A stretch of 64,000 nucleotides of DNA, taken from contig JAXHOJ010000037.1 in the NCBI GenBank assembly GCA_034519525.1, positions 1 through 64,000 on the forward strand. Reading direction: 5' to 3'. Source of the stretch: Gemmobacter sp034519525 (GTDB taxonomy: Bacteria > Pseudomonadota > Alphaproteobacteria > Rhodobacterales > Rhodobacteraceae). Each line of letters starts with the position of its first letter. Position 1 is the stretch's first letter. Position numbers and translations under genes: made by a program. Shown here piece after piece: positions 1-9,129 of this stretch. The notes beneath the pieces are model-generated. The model did not search any database and had not been told where the DNA came from. It was given only the letters and a program-made list of their open reading frames with translations.

Positions 1-870
1 AGTTACGTATATTGCTGCCACGGCCACCATTCCCGTGGGTCAGGTCACGCTGGCCCGGTTTGTGGTGCAGGCCGCCCTGATGCTGCCCGTGGCGCTGCTG
101 ATGCGGGTTCCGCTGCGGATGGGCCGCCGCATGGCCTGGCTGACCCTGTGGCGGGCGGTGTTTCGGTGCTGGCTCCACCTATTGTTTTGTCGCCGGCGAT
201 CTCCGTGATGCCGATTGCCGACGCTCTGGCCATCTCCGTTTGTCGAACCGTTCATCCTGCTGATCCTGGGCCGACTGCTGTTCGGGGATGAGGTCGGCCC
301 GCGCCGCATCATGCGCGCCACTGTCGTGGGCTTTGGCGGTGCGCTGCTGGTGATCCAGCCTTCGATGGCGGTGTTCGGCTGGTCGCGCTGTTGCCGCTGG
401 GCACGGCCGTTCTGTTTGCCTTCTACATGCTCGTCACCCGCGCGATGTCGGGCGGGCATGCATCCCGTCACCATGCAGCTGCACACCTCGCATTGGCGGC
501 GATGGCCGCCATGTGCCTGCCCATCCTGTGGCTGGGCGACGGCACCGGCATCCCCCTCACTGGACCCGGTGATGCCGCAGGGCATCGTCTGGCTGTGGCT
601 GTTCGGGGTGGGGTTCTGGGCCACGGTCAGCCATATGTGCATGACCTATGCGCTGAAATTCGCGCCCTCGGCCACGCTGGCCCCGCTGCATTACTTTGAA
701 ATCGTGGTGGCGGTGGCCTTGGGCTATGCCATTTTCGACGATTTCCCCAATCCCATGACCTGGGCGGGGATCGTCGTCATCTGCGGCTCGGGCCTGTATC
801 GTCATCCACCGCGAGCGGATCACCGCGCGGCGCGCCGCGCTCGCCGAGGCTCGCCAGCCGCGAATCTCAG
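1..870 (+). pseudogene. EamA/DMT-family permease, 5' incomplete, frame-broken
   Basis: This is a drug/metabolite transporter of the EamA type, a polytopic inner-membrane exporter of unknown substrate. The gene starts outside the window. Hydrophobic segments follow one another but alternate between reading frames: about 40-170, then 215-385 (with VEPFILLILGRLLFGDE), then 391-470, then 550-800. At least four single-base indels are needed to join them, for example an extra base near 803. The far end runs into the thiamine pyrophosphokinase gene on the other strand, and no clean stop is visible. I infer that the indels are sequence errors, because the amino-acid signal is well preserved in every piece. 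True pseudogenisation cannot be excluded. Confidence 0.7.
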
Positions 871-1536
871 CAGCGCCGCAGCGCCGCATCCAGCCGCGCC
901 CGCGGCAGGATCACCAGCATCCCCGGCCCGTCAAACCCAAGCTGCACCCGCGCCCGGATCACCCGGTTCGAGGTGCCGATCCGCCCATCCGGCGCCATGT
1001 CCAGCCCGTCGATGGGCCAGTGCAGCCCCAGGCTGCGCCCGCGCACCGGCGCCATCGGGAACAGCGACAGCCGGTCGCCCGGCACCAGCGCCAGATCCAG
1101 CACCGGCGGGGCGGCAAAGATCACATCCTGCGCCCCGATCAGCAGGCAGGGCATCTGCCCGCCCTCTGCCCGATAGCGCACCAGCGCCGACAGCACCGCC
1201 AGTTCGTGATCCACCCGCCCCCCGGCCACGCCCACCGCCAGCAGGAATGGCGCCGAAATGCTGCGCAGGGCCTTGTCGAAATCCGTGCGTGTCCTGTTCG
1301 GCCATCGGGGTGCAGCCGCGCCGGCCAGCCGCGCCGCGCGGCCGCCGACGATCGAGATCCATATCGCCGATCACCGCAACGGGTTCGGCCCCCAGCGCCA
1401 GCGCCCGGTCGGCGCCGCCATCCGCCGCCACCAGCACCGGCGCATGTCGCAGCGCCAGCGCCAGATCACAGGCCGTACAGGGCCCGCCCGCGATCAGCGT
1501 GACCGCATCAGGGGATTCGACAATCGGCTGATTCAT
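867..1536 (-). pseudogene. Thiamine pyrophosphokinase, frame-broken
   Basis: The enzyme transfers pyrophosphate from ATP to thiamine, giving thiamine diphosphate in the cytoplasm. The N-terminal piece, starting with ATG at 1536, carries the Asp-rich start of the family (ADGGADRAL, then IGDMD). The C-terminal half (VAGGRVDHELAVLSAL, then GTSNR near the end) is in another frame and runs to a stop at 867. Two indels in about 1290-1360 are enough to restore one protein of about 215-220 residues, the normal family size. The broken middle includes the expected AEQDTTDFDKAL motif, split by the shifts. The gene is convergent with the permease upstream and divergent from the large acidic protein gene. 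Confidence 0.75.
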
Positions 1537-1676
1537 GCAGATACTGGTCCTGAATTAAGGCAAGGCCTACCCCGGCGGGCCATAATCAATCCTTCAAATT
1601 ACCCTCATCTGTCCACGGATTCGAACATGCACTCGGGTAAATTGGCGTATCGAGTTCAACAGAAGGCGAGCATCCG

Positions 1677-4328
1677 ATGATCGGAGCAAGCAAGATCCTT
1701 ACGGTGTCCTATGGCACCTTCTCCTGTACGCTGGAAGGGTTCGACGACCCTTTCAACACGATGAAGGCGATTGCGGAATATTTCCGCGATCTGGCCGCCG
1801 ATGACCGCTATTTCGGCGCCGAACCCCCGACCCCGGATGCCGCCATGCTGCACCAGATCGCCGAACGCGAGGTGCAGCGCCGGGTCGAGGCCAGCGTTCA
1901 GGACAACGGCGTGATCCTGCGCGCCGCAGACAGTGGCCCGGCGCAGATCGCCGCCCCGCTGCAGCCGCCGCAGGCCCAGCCGCCGCGCGCGCTGGCCGCG
2001 GCTGAAGATCCGGCCCTGGCCGCCAAGCTGGATCGCATCCGCAGCGCCGTTGCCCATCACGCAGGCACCACCGCCGCGCCTGCCGTCGCGGAACAGGGCT
2101 TTACCGCCCCGGCCTGGGCACCGGCCGAACCCGCGCAGCCGCAATCCGATGCCCTGCCCGAAGACAGCCCGCAGGCCAGCTTCGACATGCTGCCCGAAGA
2201 TCTGTTCCGCCCCGAACGGGCCGCAGATGCAGATACCAGCCCCCAGGGCTTTGACGGGCGGCCTGCCGACAGCAGCGCGATGGATGCCACCTCCGGCCCC
2301 GAGGCCGATTTCGGCGCCGAACTCACCTCTGCCGAATCCTCCGCAGCCCCCGAACTGGCCGACAGCATCCCTGCCGGGCTGATGGAGGATGCGGCGCCCG
2401 ACACCGGCTTTCAATCGCCGGGGCCGCAGGCAGACCGGGTGCGCGCCCGCGTGATCCGTATCCGCCGCGCGCCGATGCAGCCCGCCGAAACCGTCGAGGC
2501 GCTGCCGCCGATCTCTGCCACGATCGACGCCATGGCCATCGCGCCGGACGCTGCCGAAACCTCGCTGTCCCCGGAAGACGAGGCCGATCTGCTGCGCGAA
2601 CTGGCCGAACTGGAGGCAGAGCTGCCCACCCAGCCGGTTGATGCCGCCTTGGATGGTTTCGAGGATGATCTGGCCGCGCTCGACCTCAGCGCGCTGGATA
2701 TCGTGGCCGAAGAACCGGCTCTGGCCGAACCGCCGGCAGAATTGGGCGACTCTGAAACCCCGTTCGTTGCGGATCACACCGCCGGGGCCGCAGCGATGAT
2801 GGCCGCCGATTCCACCGAGGCTGACCAGAGCTTTGAGGATGCCTTGCTGGCCGAAGCGCTGGCAGATACCGCGCCGCGCTTTGATGAGGCGCCGCTGTTT
2901 GCCGAAGAAACTGCCTTTAACGCCGACGACAGCTTTGCCGATGATATCGCCTCCGAACCGGACTTCGACATGGCCGAACTGGAGGATGACGCCGAAATCT
3001 ATGCGGCAGCCTCCGTGGAACCTGCTGTGGCACCCGCTGCGGCAAACCGGATCAGCCAACCCGCGGTTGATGACGATGCCGATATGGATGCCTTCGACGC
3101 CGAAGCCGAAGCCGCCCTTGAAGCTGCGCTGAACGCAGCCGATCTGCCCGAAGCTGCCCTGCCGGAAAGCCCTGCGCTTGCCACCCCGGTGACGCAGGCC
3201 CCGGAAACGCAGGCCCCGGCTGCCGCAGATCCCGTGCGCCCGGTCCGCCCGGTGCGGCGCCTCCGCGTGGCCCGTGCCCCGCAGCCCGAAGCCGAACCGC
3301 AGCGCAGCAACCGTGACCGCCTGCCCGCCACCGTTGACCCGGTGAACGAGGAAGAGGCGGTGAAACGCCTGCTGGCCGAAACCAACAGCCAGATGTCGGG
3401 GGCCGACAGCCGCCGCCGCGTTTCGGCCATCGCGCATCTGAAAGCCGCCGTGGCCGCCACGGTTGCAGACCGCCGCGCCGGTGCCAGCCTGCGCAAATCC
3501 GAGGAAGAGCGGGTCGAACCCTATCGCGAAGACCTGTCGCGCATCGTGCGCCCGGTTCCGGCGACAGGCGGCGCCCGCCCTGCACCGCTGGTTCTGGTGT
3601 CGGAACTGCGCGTCGATCCGCGCCCGGCCGTCACGCCCAGCCGCCCCCGGCTGGCAGAACCCGCCATGGGCCAGACTGCGGCCACCGCCCCGGCGGCACC
3701 GGGCACGCCCCCGGCCAGCCCGGTGCGCCCCCGGCGCGTCGGCTCTGCCGCACTGGCCGCGCAGGACATGATAGAAGACGACGAGGACGATCTTGAAGAG
3801 CCGCTGGCCCCGGAAGAAGCCCGTGGCTTTGCCGAATTCGCGGATCGTCTGGGCGCCATCGGCCTGCCTGCCCTGCTGGAAGCCGCCGCCGCCTATAGCG
3901 CCTGCATCGAAGGCCGCCCGCATTTCTCGCGGCCGCAGCTGATGCGTCAGGTCACCACCATGGCCGAAGACACCGGCCACAGCCGCGAAGACAGCCTGCG
4001 CAGCTTTGGCACGCTGCTGCGGGAAGGCCGCATCATCAAGGTGCGGCGCGGCCAGTATGCGCTGGCCGAAGAATCGCATCTTCTGGCCAAGGCCCGTAAG
4101 ACTGCACCGGCTAAGATCCAGAGTTTCCGGAAAAGTCAGATAGGCGGCCAAGCGCCACCTTCCGCCTTTTCTTCATTGGTCAACAGGCTCAAGACCCCGA
4201 TCTTTTCGCCGAAAAATCGGATCACTCCAGGTCGGGCCACCGCTGGCCGGGGCGTCCGGGTCGGTCTGACCACGCCCTTGAAGATGAACTTGAAGGGCAA
4301 GGCCCACAGGAACCCCAGCCCGATATAG
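1677..4328 (+). CDS. Large acidic conserved hypothetical protein
   Basis: The product is about 880 residues as read and its function is not known to me. Three parts are visible. The first is a compact N-terminal segment (about 1-65, beginning MIGASKILTVSYGTFSC and including FDDPFNTMKAIAEYFRDLAADDRYFGAEPP). The second is a very long Ala/Pro/Asp/Glu-rich, probably disordered middle (about 80-690). The third is a C-terminal folded segment (about 705-805) with a helical stretch and a RxGRIIKVRRGQYAL end that resembles a winged-helix tail. Similar proteins are widespread in Rhodobacterales and are sometimes called CheA-like without support. The start has AAGGCGAG upstream. The tail beyond about residue 815 overlaps the opposite DUF2842 gene. 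Stops lie in the next frame at about 4098-4140, so the true end is probably there and an indel has been read through. Confidence 0.6.
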   Translation: MIGASKILTVSYGTFSCTLEGFDDPFNTMKAIAEYFRDLAADDRYFGAEPPTPDAAMLHQIAEREVQRRVEASVQDNGVILRAADSGPAQIAAPLQPPQAQPPRALAAAEDPALAAKLDRIRSAVAHHAGTTAAPAVAEQGFTAPAWAPAEPAQPQSDALPEDSPQASFDMLPEDLFRPERAADADTSPQGFDGRPADSSAMDATSGPEADFGAELTSAESSAAPELADSIPAGLMEDAAPDTGFQSPGPQADRVRARVIRIRRAPMQPAETVEALPPISATIDAMAIAPDAAETSLSPEDEADLLRELAELEAELPTQPVDAALDGFEDDLAALDLSALDIVAEEPALAEPPAELGDSETPFVADHTAGAAAMMAADSTEADQSFEDALLAEALADTAPRFDEAPLFAEETAFNADDSFADDIASEPDFDMAELEDDAEIYAAASVEPAVAPAAANRISQPAVDDDADMDAFDAEAEAALEAALNAADLPEAALPESPALATPVTQAPETQAPAAADPVRPVRPVRRLRVARAPQPEAEPQRSNRDRLPATVDPVNEEEAVKRLLAETNSQMSGADSRRRVSAIAHLKAAVAATVADRRAGASLRKSEEERVEPYREDLSRIVRPVPATGGARPAPLVLVSELRVDPRPAVTPSRPRLAEPAMGQTAATAPAAPGTPPASPVRPRRVGSAALAAQDMIEDDEDDLEEPLAPEEARGFAEFADRLGAIGLPALLEAAAAYSACIEGRPHFSRPQLMRQVTTMAEDTGHSREDSLRSFGTLLREGRIIKVRRGQYALAEESHLLAKARKTAPAKIQSFRKSQIGGQAPPSAFSSLVNRLKTPIFSPKNRITPGRATAGRGVRVGLTTPLKMNLKGKAHRNPSPI

Positions 4329-4470
4329 ATCAGCAGCTCCAGCCAGATCGGCGGCCGGTCCACCATGGCGCCCATGATCCCCCAGACCAGCCACGATAGA
4401 GAGCAGCAGCCCCAGGCTTTGAGATTAGCAGCGACAAGCCGCTTGCGGGTGCGATAGCTCAGCGCCGCTG
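4173..4470 (-). pseudogene. DUF2842 family small membrane protein, frame-broken
   Basis: A short inner-membrane protein of unknown function that occurs next to purA in related alphaproteobacteria. The second membrane helix and its conserved sequence (PPIWLELLIYIGLGFLWALPFK) are clear in one frame. The N-terminal LSYRTRKR segment at about 4450 and the expected GQTDPDA tail near 4265 are in other frames. The expected size is about 70-100 residues. At least two indels separate the pieces. It follows purA directly on the same strand, so co-transcription is likely. Confidence 0.6.
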
Positions 4471-4477
4471 ACGTCCT

Positions 4478-5810
4478 TCAGGTGCCGGTGCCCGCCCAGC
4501 CGAAGAAGGATCGGTCGGCAACGATGGTGTCATCCCGTTCGGGCGAGGTTTCCAGACAGCATGCGCCACCGGGCATTGGATCGTGGGGAACTCTTCCACG
4601 CGGCGGACTATACTTTGATCGCCGCGCTGGGCCCAGTTCGGCCCAGCTGCGCGCCCCGGCGGTCGATTCGCTCCAGCCTTCCAGCTCTTCGTAGATCGGG
4701 GTGCAGCGGGCCTGCTGATCGGCGGCGGTGGGCAGATAGTCGATCCGCTTGCCATCCAGATCATACCCCACGCAGATCTTCAGCGTCTCGAACCCGTCCA
4801 GCACATCGAGCTTGGTCAGCGCAATGCCCGACACGCCCGGTACGGCGCAGGTCTGGCGCACCAGCACCGCATCGAACCAGCCGCAGCGGCGCTTGCGCCC
4901 GGTCACGGTGCCGAATTCATGGCCCCGCTCGCCCAGACGCTCGCCATCGGCATCATGCAGCTCTGCCGCAAAGGGGCCTTCGCCGACACGGGTGGTATAG
5001 GCCTTCACGATGCCCAGCACAAAGTCGATCGCCGTCGGCCCGAGGCCCACGCCCGTCGCCGCCTGCCCCGCAATGGTGTTGGACGAGGTCACGAAGGGAT
5101 AAGTGCCGAAATCCACATCCAGCAGCGCGCCCTGTGCGCCTTCGAACAGGATGCGCTTGCCCGCCCTGCGCGGCGGCCTCGTTCGGCGCTTCCACACCGG
5201 CTGCGCATAGGGCAGCACATAGGCGGCGATCTCGGTGCAGGTCGCCGATCAGCGCGCTCGCGATCCACCGGCTGCATGCCCAGACCCGGCGCGCAGCGCA
5301 TCGTGATGCGCGCAGCAGCCGGTCCAGCCGCGGCTCCAGCGTCGTCGAGATGCGGCCAGATCGGCGACGCGGATGGCGCGGCGGCCCACCTTGTCCTCAT
5401 AAGCCGGGCCGATGCCGCGCCCGGTGGTGCCGATCTTGGCCACACCCACCGCGCCTTCGCGCGCCCGGTCCAGCTCGCCATGCAGGGGCAGGATCAGCGG
5501 GGTGTTTTCGGCAATCATCAGATTTTCAGGCGTGATTTCAACGCCCTGATCGCGCAGCTTGGCGATTTCCGCCACCAGGTGCCACGGGTCAAGCACCACG
5601 CCATTGCCGATGACGGACAGCTTGCCGCCCCGGACGATCCCGCGGCAGCAGCGACAGCTTGTAGACCTTGCCGTCGATGACCAGCGTATGGCCCGCGTTA
5701 TGGCCGCCCTGAAAGCGCGCGATCACATCGGCACGTTCGCTGAGCCAGTCAACGATCTTGCCCTTCCCCTCGTCGCCCCATTGGGCGCCCACGACGACGA
5801 CATTGGCCAT
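4478..5810 (-). pseudogene. purA: Adenylosuccinate synthetase, frame-broken (probably sequence errors)
   Basis: PurA joins IMP and aspartate with GTP to make adenylosuccinate, the first committed step to AMP. The start is clear: ATG at 5810, with the P-loop-like VVVGAQWGDEGKGKIVDW and the GGHNAGHTLV motif in the first 45 residues. The signature then moves between frames. The pieces are IAKLRDQGVEITPEN near 5530, GTTGRGIGPAYEDKVGRRAIR near 5420, the FEGAQGALLDVDFGTYPFVTSSNT piece near 5100, and TCAVPGVSGIALTKLDVLDGFE near 4820. The end is SPERDDTI before the stop at 4478. At least four indels are needed. The enzyme is normally essential unless purines are supplied, so I infer assembly or read errors. 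The corrected length would be about 430 residues. Confidence 0.85.
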
Positions 5811-6015
5811 GTCACGATCCTTCGGCAGAGTTGAAACCCGCGACCGTATATAGAGGGTAACGCCGCGATGACAGCGGAAAATCACCCCGAGGCGCGGCTT
5901 CTCACGGTGATCTCGGGCGAAGCGCCCGCGGGGCGGCCATGGTGTGCTCCGCCCCGGCTGCGCCAGGGATTTGAAGCGGCAGGAGGGCGTTGTTCTCCGG
6001 GGTCATGCGGCCGGT

Positions 6016-7440
6016 TCACCCCGGGGTATTTGGACCAGGGGAACGGCAGGCGAGCCAGTGCCGCGCCGCCCGGGCCAGGATTTCCGGCGCATGGCCGGAA
6101 AAGTTGATGGACAAGCCCGAGCCGCCCCGCACCCAGATACATGGGCGACAGGGCCTCGGGCGCCAAAGCCATGTTCGCGGGCATGGCGGGCCAGCTCGCG
6201 GTCCGCACTGCCGGGCGGCAATGGCAGGGTCAGATGCAGGCCCTGATCCGGCGGCGCGACCACATGGCCCGCCTGCGCCAGTTCTGCCAGCAGCGCATCG
6301 CGGGCCATGCGCACCCGGCGGCGCGCCCGCCGCAGATGCGCCGCGAAATGGCCGCGGGCCAGAAATTCGGCCAGCGCGGGTTCGGCCAGACCCGGCGGCG
6401 CCCGGTCCGTCCGCCGCCGCAGGGCCAGCACCGGGGCCAGCAACGGTTCGGGCAGCACCAGATAACCCAGCCGCAGCCCCGGCATCAGCGCCTTGGAGAA
6501 GGTGCCGAGATAGATCACCCGCCCCGCCCCATCCATGCCCTGCAGCGCCGCGAGCGGCGGGCCTGCAAAGCGGAATTCGCTGTCGTAATCATCCTCGATC
6601 ACCCAGGCGCCTGCGGCCTGCGCCCAATCCAGCAGCGCCAGCCGCCGCCGCATGGTCATCGCCACCCCGTGCGCGAACCATGCGCGAGGGCGTGACATAG
6701 GCCGCCCGCGCCTGCGGCGCCAGCCGCTGCCCCGCCGCCACATCCAGCCCCTCGCCATCCACCGGCACGGGGATCAGCCGCTGATCGGCCAGCGCCGCCT
6801 TGCCGCTGGGATAGCCCGGATCCTCCATCCAGACGGCATCGCCCGGCGCCAGAACCGCGCGGGCCACCAGATCCAGCGCGCCCTGGGTGCCTGACGTCAG
6901 CACCAGCTGATCGGCGTGCAGCCGCAGCCCCCGCGCCATGCGCAGGTAATCCGCCACCTCGGCCCGAAGCCCGGCATCGCCGCGCGGATCAGCATAATGG
7001 AACAGGCTGGCCGGGGGCCGCGCCAGCTGGCGGTTCAGGATGCTGCGAAAGGCGGTCAGGCTGACGGGATCGGGATAGGCCAGCCCCAGATCGCCCGGCA
7101 GGTTCTGCGCCGTGAAGGGTGCAGGCGGGACATGCGCGGCGCCGACCAGCCGGGGCATAACCGAGGCTACATAGGTGCCCGCCCCCACCCGCGCCTCGGC
7201 AAAGCCATCGGCCACCAGCATCTCGAAACCGGCCACCACCGCGCCGCGCGCCAGACCCAGCTGCCCCGCCAAGGCCCGGCTCGGCGGCAGCTTGGCGCCG
7301 GGCGGCAGGCGGCCCTCTTCGATCAGCCGCCGCAGCGCGGCATAGACGGCCCGCGCCCGCGGCCCCTCGCCCGGCAACACCGGCAGCATCACCGGCACCA
7401 GCGCCGACCAGTCCGGCAGATTGGTCTGATTTTTTTGCAT
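6016..7440 (-). pseudogene. MocR/PdxR-type regulator (GntR HTH plus aminotransferase fold), frame-broken
   Basis: The family joins an N-terminal GntR winged helix to a fold-type I aminotransferase-like domain that senses pyridoxal phosphate. The N-terminal part reads cleanly: AVYAALRRLIEEGRLPPGAKLPPSRALAGQLG is the HTH (about residues 30-75), then PDPVSLTAFRSILNRQ and VLTSGTQGALDLVARAVL. The frame breaks at about 6685, and IEDDYDSEFRF and YLGTFSKALMPGLRLGYLV (the PLP-lysine segment) follow in the next frame. A third frame carries the end (LSPMYLGAGRLGL, about 6140-6165). The corrected stop is about 6016 and the length about 470 residues. It is divergent from a pyridoxamine-oxidase-fold gene and an inverted repeat spans the start. 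It probably autoregulates and controls that neighbour. Confidence 0.8.
6023..6043 (+). repeat. TATTTGG intergenic repeat, copy A
   Basis: GGGTATTTGGACCAGGGGAA is a diverged member of the CCAAGAGG subtype. It overlaps the probable end of the MocR gene on the other strand. GGGGCGG and CCGCCCC about 60-90 bp before it can form a hairpin. Confidence 0.5.
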
Positions 7441-7470
7441 CGGATTGGATCTCTTTCAAACCAATCTGCC
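7415..7470. promoter_or_regulatory. Candidate MocR operator between divergent genes
   Basis: A perfect 11-bp inverted repeat is present: GGCAGATTGGT at 7415-7425 and ACCAATCTGCC at 7460-7470. A third ATTGG half-site lies between them (7442-7450, GGATTGGAT). The left arm lies inside the first codons of the MocR gene, so binding there would act on its own transcription. Spaced repeats of a half-site are typical for MocR proteins. The assignment to this regulator is inferred from position. Confidence 0.6.
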
Positions 7471-7504
7471 ACGCTACACCGGGGGCAGCCAAGAGGAATC
7501 TGCC

Positions 7505-8212
7505 ATGACCGACGCCGCCTATCACCCTTCCGCCCGCGCCCGCATCAAGCGCAACCCGAAACGCGCCGAATATGACCGTGCCACCATCCATGCCATTGTG
7601 GATGCCGCCGCCGTCTGCCACATTGCCTATGTGATCGACGGCCAGCCCTATTGCACCCCCACCCTCCACTGGCGCGACGGCGAGCGGCTGTACTGGCACG
7701 GCTCTTCCGCCAGCCGGATGCTGCGCAATCAGGCGCGCGGCCTGCCGGTCTGCCTGACGGTCACCCATCTGGACGGGCTGGTGCTGGCACGATCAGCCTT
7801 CAACCATTCCGCCAATTTCCGCTCTGCCATGGTCTTTGGCACCGCCCATCTGGTGGAAGACGCCGAAGAGAAACGCCGCGCGCTGGAAGATGTGACCGAC
7901 CGGCTGTTCCCCGGCCGCCGCGCCGAGCTGCGCGAGATGACCGCGCAAGAGATCAAGGCCACATCGGTGGTGGCGATGGACATCGAAGAGGCCAGCGCCA
8001 AGGTGCGCGCGGTGAATGTGGGCGATGATGACGAAGACGGCCATCTGCCGGTCTGGGCCGGGGTGATCCCGGTGCGGCAGGTGATCGGCACCGACTGGCC
8101 CTCGCCGCTGCTGCCCGCCGCCACACCCCGCCCCGCCCATCTGGCGCCCTTTGCCGAAGGTCGCAGCCTGGATGACGCCATGCTGGAAACCGCCGCGCTC
8201 TGGCGCCCCTGA
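7505..8212 (+). CDS. Pyridoxamine 5'-phosphate oxidase-fold protein (Pyridox_ox_2 type)
   Basis: A 235-residue protein of the split-barrel flavin-binding superfamily, close to the group that includes nitroimidazole-resistance-like proteins. Its substrate is unknown. Visible features are VCHIAYVIDGQPYCTPTLHWRDGERLYWHGS (about 38-68), the strand pair around SAMVFGTAHLVED, and the WAGVIPV segment near the C-terminus. The ATG at 7505 is chosen because it begins the conserved region. The upstream in-frame ATG at 7445 lies inside the operator. The MocR gene is divergent, 64 bp away, and its family often controls B6-related genes. A TATTTGG repeat begins 33 bp after the stop. Confidence 0.85.
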   Translation: MTDAAYHPSARARIKRNPKRAEYDRATIHAIVDAAAVCHIAYVIDGQPYCTPTLHWRDGERLYWHGSSASRMLRNQARGLPVCLTVTHLDGLVLARSAFNHSANFRSAMVFGTAHLVEDAEEKRRALEDVTDRLFPGRRAELREMTAQEIKATSVVAMDIEEASAKVRAVNVGDDDEDGHLPVWAGVIPVRQVIGTDWPSPLLPAATPRPAHLAPFAEGRSLDDAMLETAALWRP

Positions 8213-8244
8213 CCGGGCGGCGCCCCCGGCACCGGCCGCGCCAT

Positions 8245-8265
8245 GAGTATTTGGAAAGGAGCAAG
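8245..8265 (+). repeat. TATTTGG intergenic repeat, copy B (GGAGCAAG subtype)
   Basis: The sequence AGTATTTGGAAAGGAGCAAG is shared with copies at 53475 and 63285 on the minus strand, with one or two changes. It lies 33 bp downstream of a gene on the same strand. Confidence 0.7.
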
Positions 8266-8494
8266 GCAGCAGAGGCCGGCAAGAGGGGCGGAGAACGGCT
8301 TTCCGGCCCGGGCGCCCGGGTCGCGCGGCGTGCCCCCGCCCCGCCTGTGATCCGGGCTTTGCTTCGCTTGGCGCGCTTTTGCGGCAGCCCTTGCCCGGTG
8401 CGGCGCCGCGATTGCGCGGGATCTGCCCCTATGGGCTTGCGCCCCTGCCCCCTTCCGCCTAGATAGGCGCGTCAGTTCCGAACACGGCGGCCCC

Positions 8495-8974
8495 ATGGAA
8501 AACGTCATCCTCACCATCCACCTGATCCTCGCGCTCCTCCTCATCGGGGTGGTGCTGCTGCAGCGGTCCGAAGGTGGCGGGCTTGGCATGGGCGGCGGTG
8601 CAGGCGGCGTGATGTCGGGCCGCGGCGCTGCCACCGCGCTGACCAAGCTGACCTGGATCTTCGCGGCAGGGTTCATCATCACTTCAGTGACGCTGACCAT
8701 CATCGCGGCGCAGAACAGCGGCAATTCCTCGGTGATCGACCAGATCGGCGGCACGGCACCGGCGCCATCCGCGCCTTCGAGCCCGCTTGGATCGGATCTG
8801 CTGCCGCCGCCCGCAGCCGATGCGCCGCTGACCCCGCCGCGCCCGGATGCCGCACCGGCCACCGAAGCACCGGCCACCGAAGCGCCCGCGACCGAGGCCC
8901 CGGCGGCACCCGCCCCCGCAGCCCCGGCACCTGCGGCACCGGCGCCTGCTGCACCGGCCCCGGCCTCCAACTGA
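8495..8974 (+). CDS. secG: Preprotein translocase subunit SecG
   Basis: A small subunit of the SecYEG channel in the inner membrane. The first helix (about 4-22, ILTIHLILALLLIGVVLLQ) is followed by RSEGGGLGMGGG and a second helix at about 52-72, the standard SecG layout. The 159-residue protein is longer than the E. coli one because of a Pro/Ala-rich tail from about residue 85. The tail contains three ATEAP repeats followed by APAAP repeats, a feature common in alphaproteobacterial SecG. It precedes pyrG on the same strand. The 155-bp gap between them holds two hairpins. Confidence 0.93.
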   Translation: MENVILTIHLILALLLIGVVLLQRSEGGGLGMGGGAGGVMSGRGAATALTKLTWIFAAGFIITSVTLTIIAAQNSGNSSVIDQIGGTAPAPSAPSSPLGSDLLPPPAADAPLTPPRPDAAPATEAPATEAPATEAPAAPAPAAPAPAAPAPAAPAPASN

Positions 8975-8993
8975 TCCGACCACAAACTATAGA

Positions 8994-9013
8994 TCGCGCC
9001 TGAACAGGCGCGA
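8994..9013 (+). terminator. Hairpin after secG
   Basis: A perfect 9-bp inverted repeat (TCGCGCCTG and CAGGCGCGA, 2-base gap) starts 20 bp after the secG stop. It has no T run, so it may be a Rho-type or processing hairpin and not an intrinsic terminator. Confidence 0.4.
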
Positions 9014-9078
9014 CAGCATCTAGCGGCAGCTGTTGCGCTTTGCCCGGAAACCGGATAAGGCTCAACTCCCGTGATGCA

Positions 9079-9101
9079 GCGATTCCGCATGAGCGAATCG
9101 C
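9079..9101 (+). promoter_or_regulatory. Hairpin in the pyrG leader
   Basis: GCGATTC and GAATCGC form a 7-bp inverted repeat 29 bp upstream of the pyrG start. The role is unknown. The ribosome-binding site GGGAG near 9120 is outside it. Confidence 0.3.
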
Positions 9102-9129
9102 CACCCTGACCTTTTCACGGGAGCCCCCA

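Noticed and set aside
3000..3300. Repeats within the acidic protein as a tandem-repeat domain
   Set aside because: The Ala/Pro/Glu runs show no fixed unit length, so this is low complexity and not a repeat array.
1656..4151. Open frame of 831 codons on the minus strand opposite the large acidic protein
   Set aside because: The composition is Gly/Arg-rich and has no motif. It mirrors the codon pattern of the plus-strand gene, a common artefact in high-GC DNA.
4478..5810. purA as a true pseudogene
   Set aside because: The protein signal is well kept in each frame, the enzyme is essential, and many neighbouring genes have similar breaks. Sequence errors are simpler.
8245..8265. GGAGCAAG in the repeat as a ribosome-binding site
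   Set aside because: No start codon follows at a suitable distance, and the same sequence occurs in gaps without genes after it.
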